The position numbers were made by a program, and so were the translations under genes. The notes below the pieces were generated by a model. That model was not told where the DNA came from. It saw only the letters and a program-made list of their open reading frames with translations, and did not search any database. Shown here piece by piece: positions 4,730 through 5,269 of a stretch of DNA of 5,269 bases; within the stretch, counting starts at the first letter, position 1, and the number at the start of each line of letters is the position of its first letter. The stretch comes from Candidatus Sulfotelmatobacter sp. (GTDB taxonomy: Bacteria > Acidobacteriota > Terriglobia > Terriglobales > Acidobacteriaceae): positions 1 through 5,269 of the forward strand of contig JASIKQ010000368.1 of assembly GCA_030049565.1 (NCBI GenBank), in the 5' to 3' direction.

Positions 4730-5269
4730 ATGTCGAAAGCCAAATTGGTTTGGTTGCGATTGACTCTATCGGTGACACTACTCTTTGTTTATGCGGGCGC
4801 GGCTCAGGATTCAGGGCCTGCCAAGCCAGTTCCCTCCGCCGAGGAGCATCCCGCCGTGCAAAACGACAAACCCCCGTTGCAGGCTTACCATCTCGATTTT
4901 TCTCTCAATGAACTGGAAGATGGCAAAAAGATCAACTCGCGCCAGTATTCAACCGACCTGGCGACATCTGACGGAAACGATATCAAAATCGGCACGCGTG
5001 TTCCTGTCCAGACGAAAGATGGCGAATTTCAATATATCGATCTCGGGACTAACATCTTCTCGCAGGTCAGAGAGTCGCGCGGGCAGGCACAACTCGTGGT
5101 GAGGGCCGAAATCAGCAATTTTGCGATGTCGGAGCACGATCCACATGATCTGCACCCCATTATTCGCCAGATCAAGATGGGTGGCAGCACGCTATTGCCA
5201 TTAAGCGAGCCGATAGTGATCGCCAGCGCCGACGATCCCAATTCGAAGCGGCAGTTCCAGCTTGAGGTG
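4730..5269 (+). CDS. Exported beta-rich protein of unknown function, 3' end outside window
   Basis: An open frame of 180 codons runs from ATG 4730 to the window end without a stop. AGGAG at 4718-4722 lies seven bases before the ATG. Residues 1-25 look like a Sec signal peptide: Lys at 3 and 5, a hydrophobic core (7-21) and an Ala-Gly-Ala-Ala cleavage region (22-25). A Pro/Ala/Glu-rich linker (26-50) follows. A compact domain then begins with YHLDFSLNELEDGKKINSRQ (53-72) and continues through IKIGTRVPV (85-93), GEFQYIDLG (98-106), LVVRAEISNF (122-131) and SEPIVIASADDP (159-170). It is rich in alternating beta-strand patterns and lacks cysteine after the signal, so it is not an obvious lipoprotein. 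I recall similar secreted proteins in Acidobacteriota beside ECF sigma genes, without an assigned function. As third gene of the sigma-factor operon it could be the periplasmic sensor, an effector or a client. The late position of the DDP segment suggests the stop lies soon after the edge. Confidence 0.8.
   Translation, partial: MSKAKLVWLRLTLSVTLLFVYAGAAQDSGPAKPVPSAEEHPAVQNDKPPLQAYHLDFSLNELEDGKKINSRQYSTDLATSDGNDIKIGTRVPVQTKDGEFQYIDLGTNIFSQVRESRGQAQLVVRAEISNFAMSEHDPHDLHPIIRQIKMGGSTLLPLSEPIVIASADDPNSKRQFQLEV

Overview
The window looks like a chromosomal segment from a GC-rich bacterium. I think it is most likely an Acidobacteriota member. That assignment rests on recalled resemblance to acidobacterial proteins (the sigma factor/one-TM protein/secreted protein trio, the lysine-rich one-TM protein and the phosphotransferase remnant), not on a search. 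There are no mobile-element genes, CRISPR arrays, rRNA or tRNA genes.

Layout from left to right. (1) At 1-296 on the minus strand is the N-terminal part of a small single-pass membrane protein whose end lies off the left edge. (2) 297-527 carries no convincing gene, only two small hairpins and a weak promoter-like box. (3) At 528-969 on the plus strand is a broken aminoglycoside-phosphotransferase-like gene. Its C-terminal lobe is clear, the catalytic centre and most of the N-lobe are gone, and a short N-terminus-like piece survives in another frame. (4) At 1004-2182 on the minus strand is a complete acyl-CoA dehydrogenase, converging on the remnant with only 34 bp between them. (5) 2183-2379 is the divergent regulatory region shared by that gene and murB, with an 8-bp direct repeat of 16-bp period. 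(6) At 2380-3432 on the plus strand is a complete type I murB (peptidoglycan precursor synthesis). (7) From 3524 to the right edge on the plus strand are three closely packed genes: an ECF sigma factor, a one-transmembrane protein that is probably its membrane anti-sigma factor, and an exported beta-rich protein of unknown function that is cut by the window end.

The first two genes of the last block overlap by 4 bp (ATGA), and the second and third are 34 bp apart. All three have good Shine-Dalgarno sites, so they probably form an operon: a cell-envelope signalling unit in which the membrane protein holds the sigma factor and the exported protein acts as sensor, effector or client. This trio is the most interesting part of the window. 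murB and the acyl-CoA dehydrogenase are ordinary housekeeping genes. They share an upstream region but no pathway.
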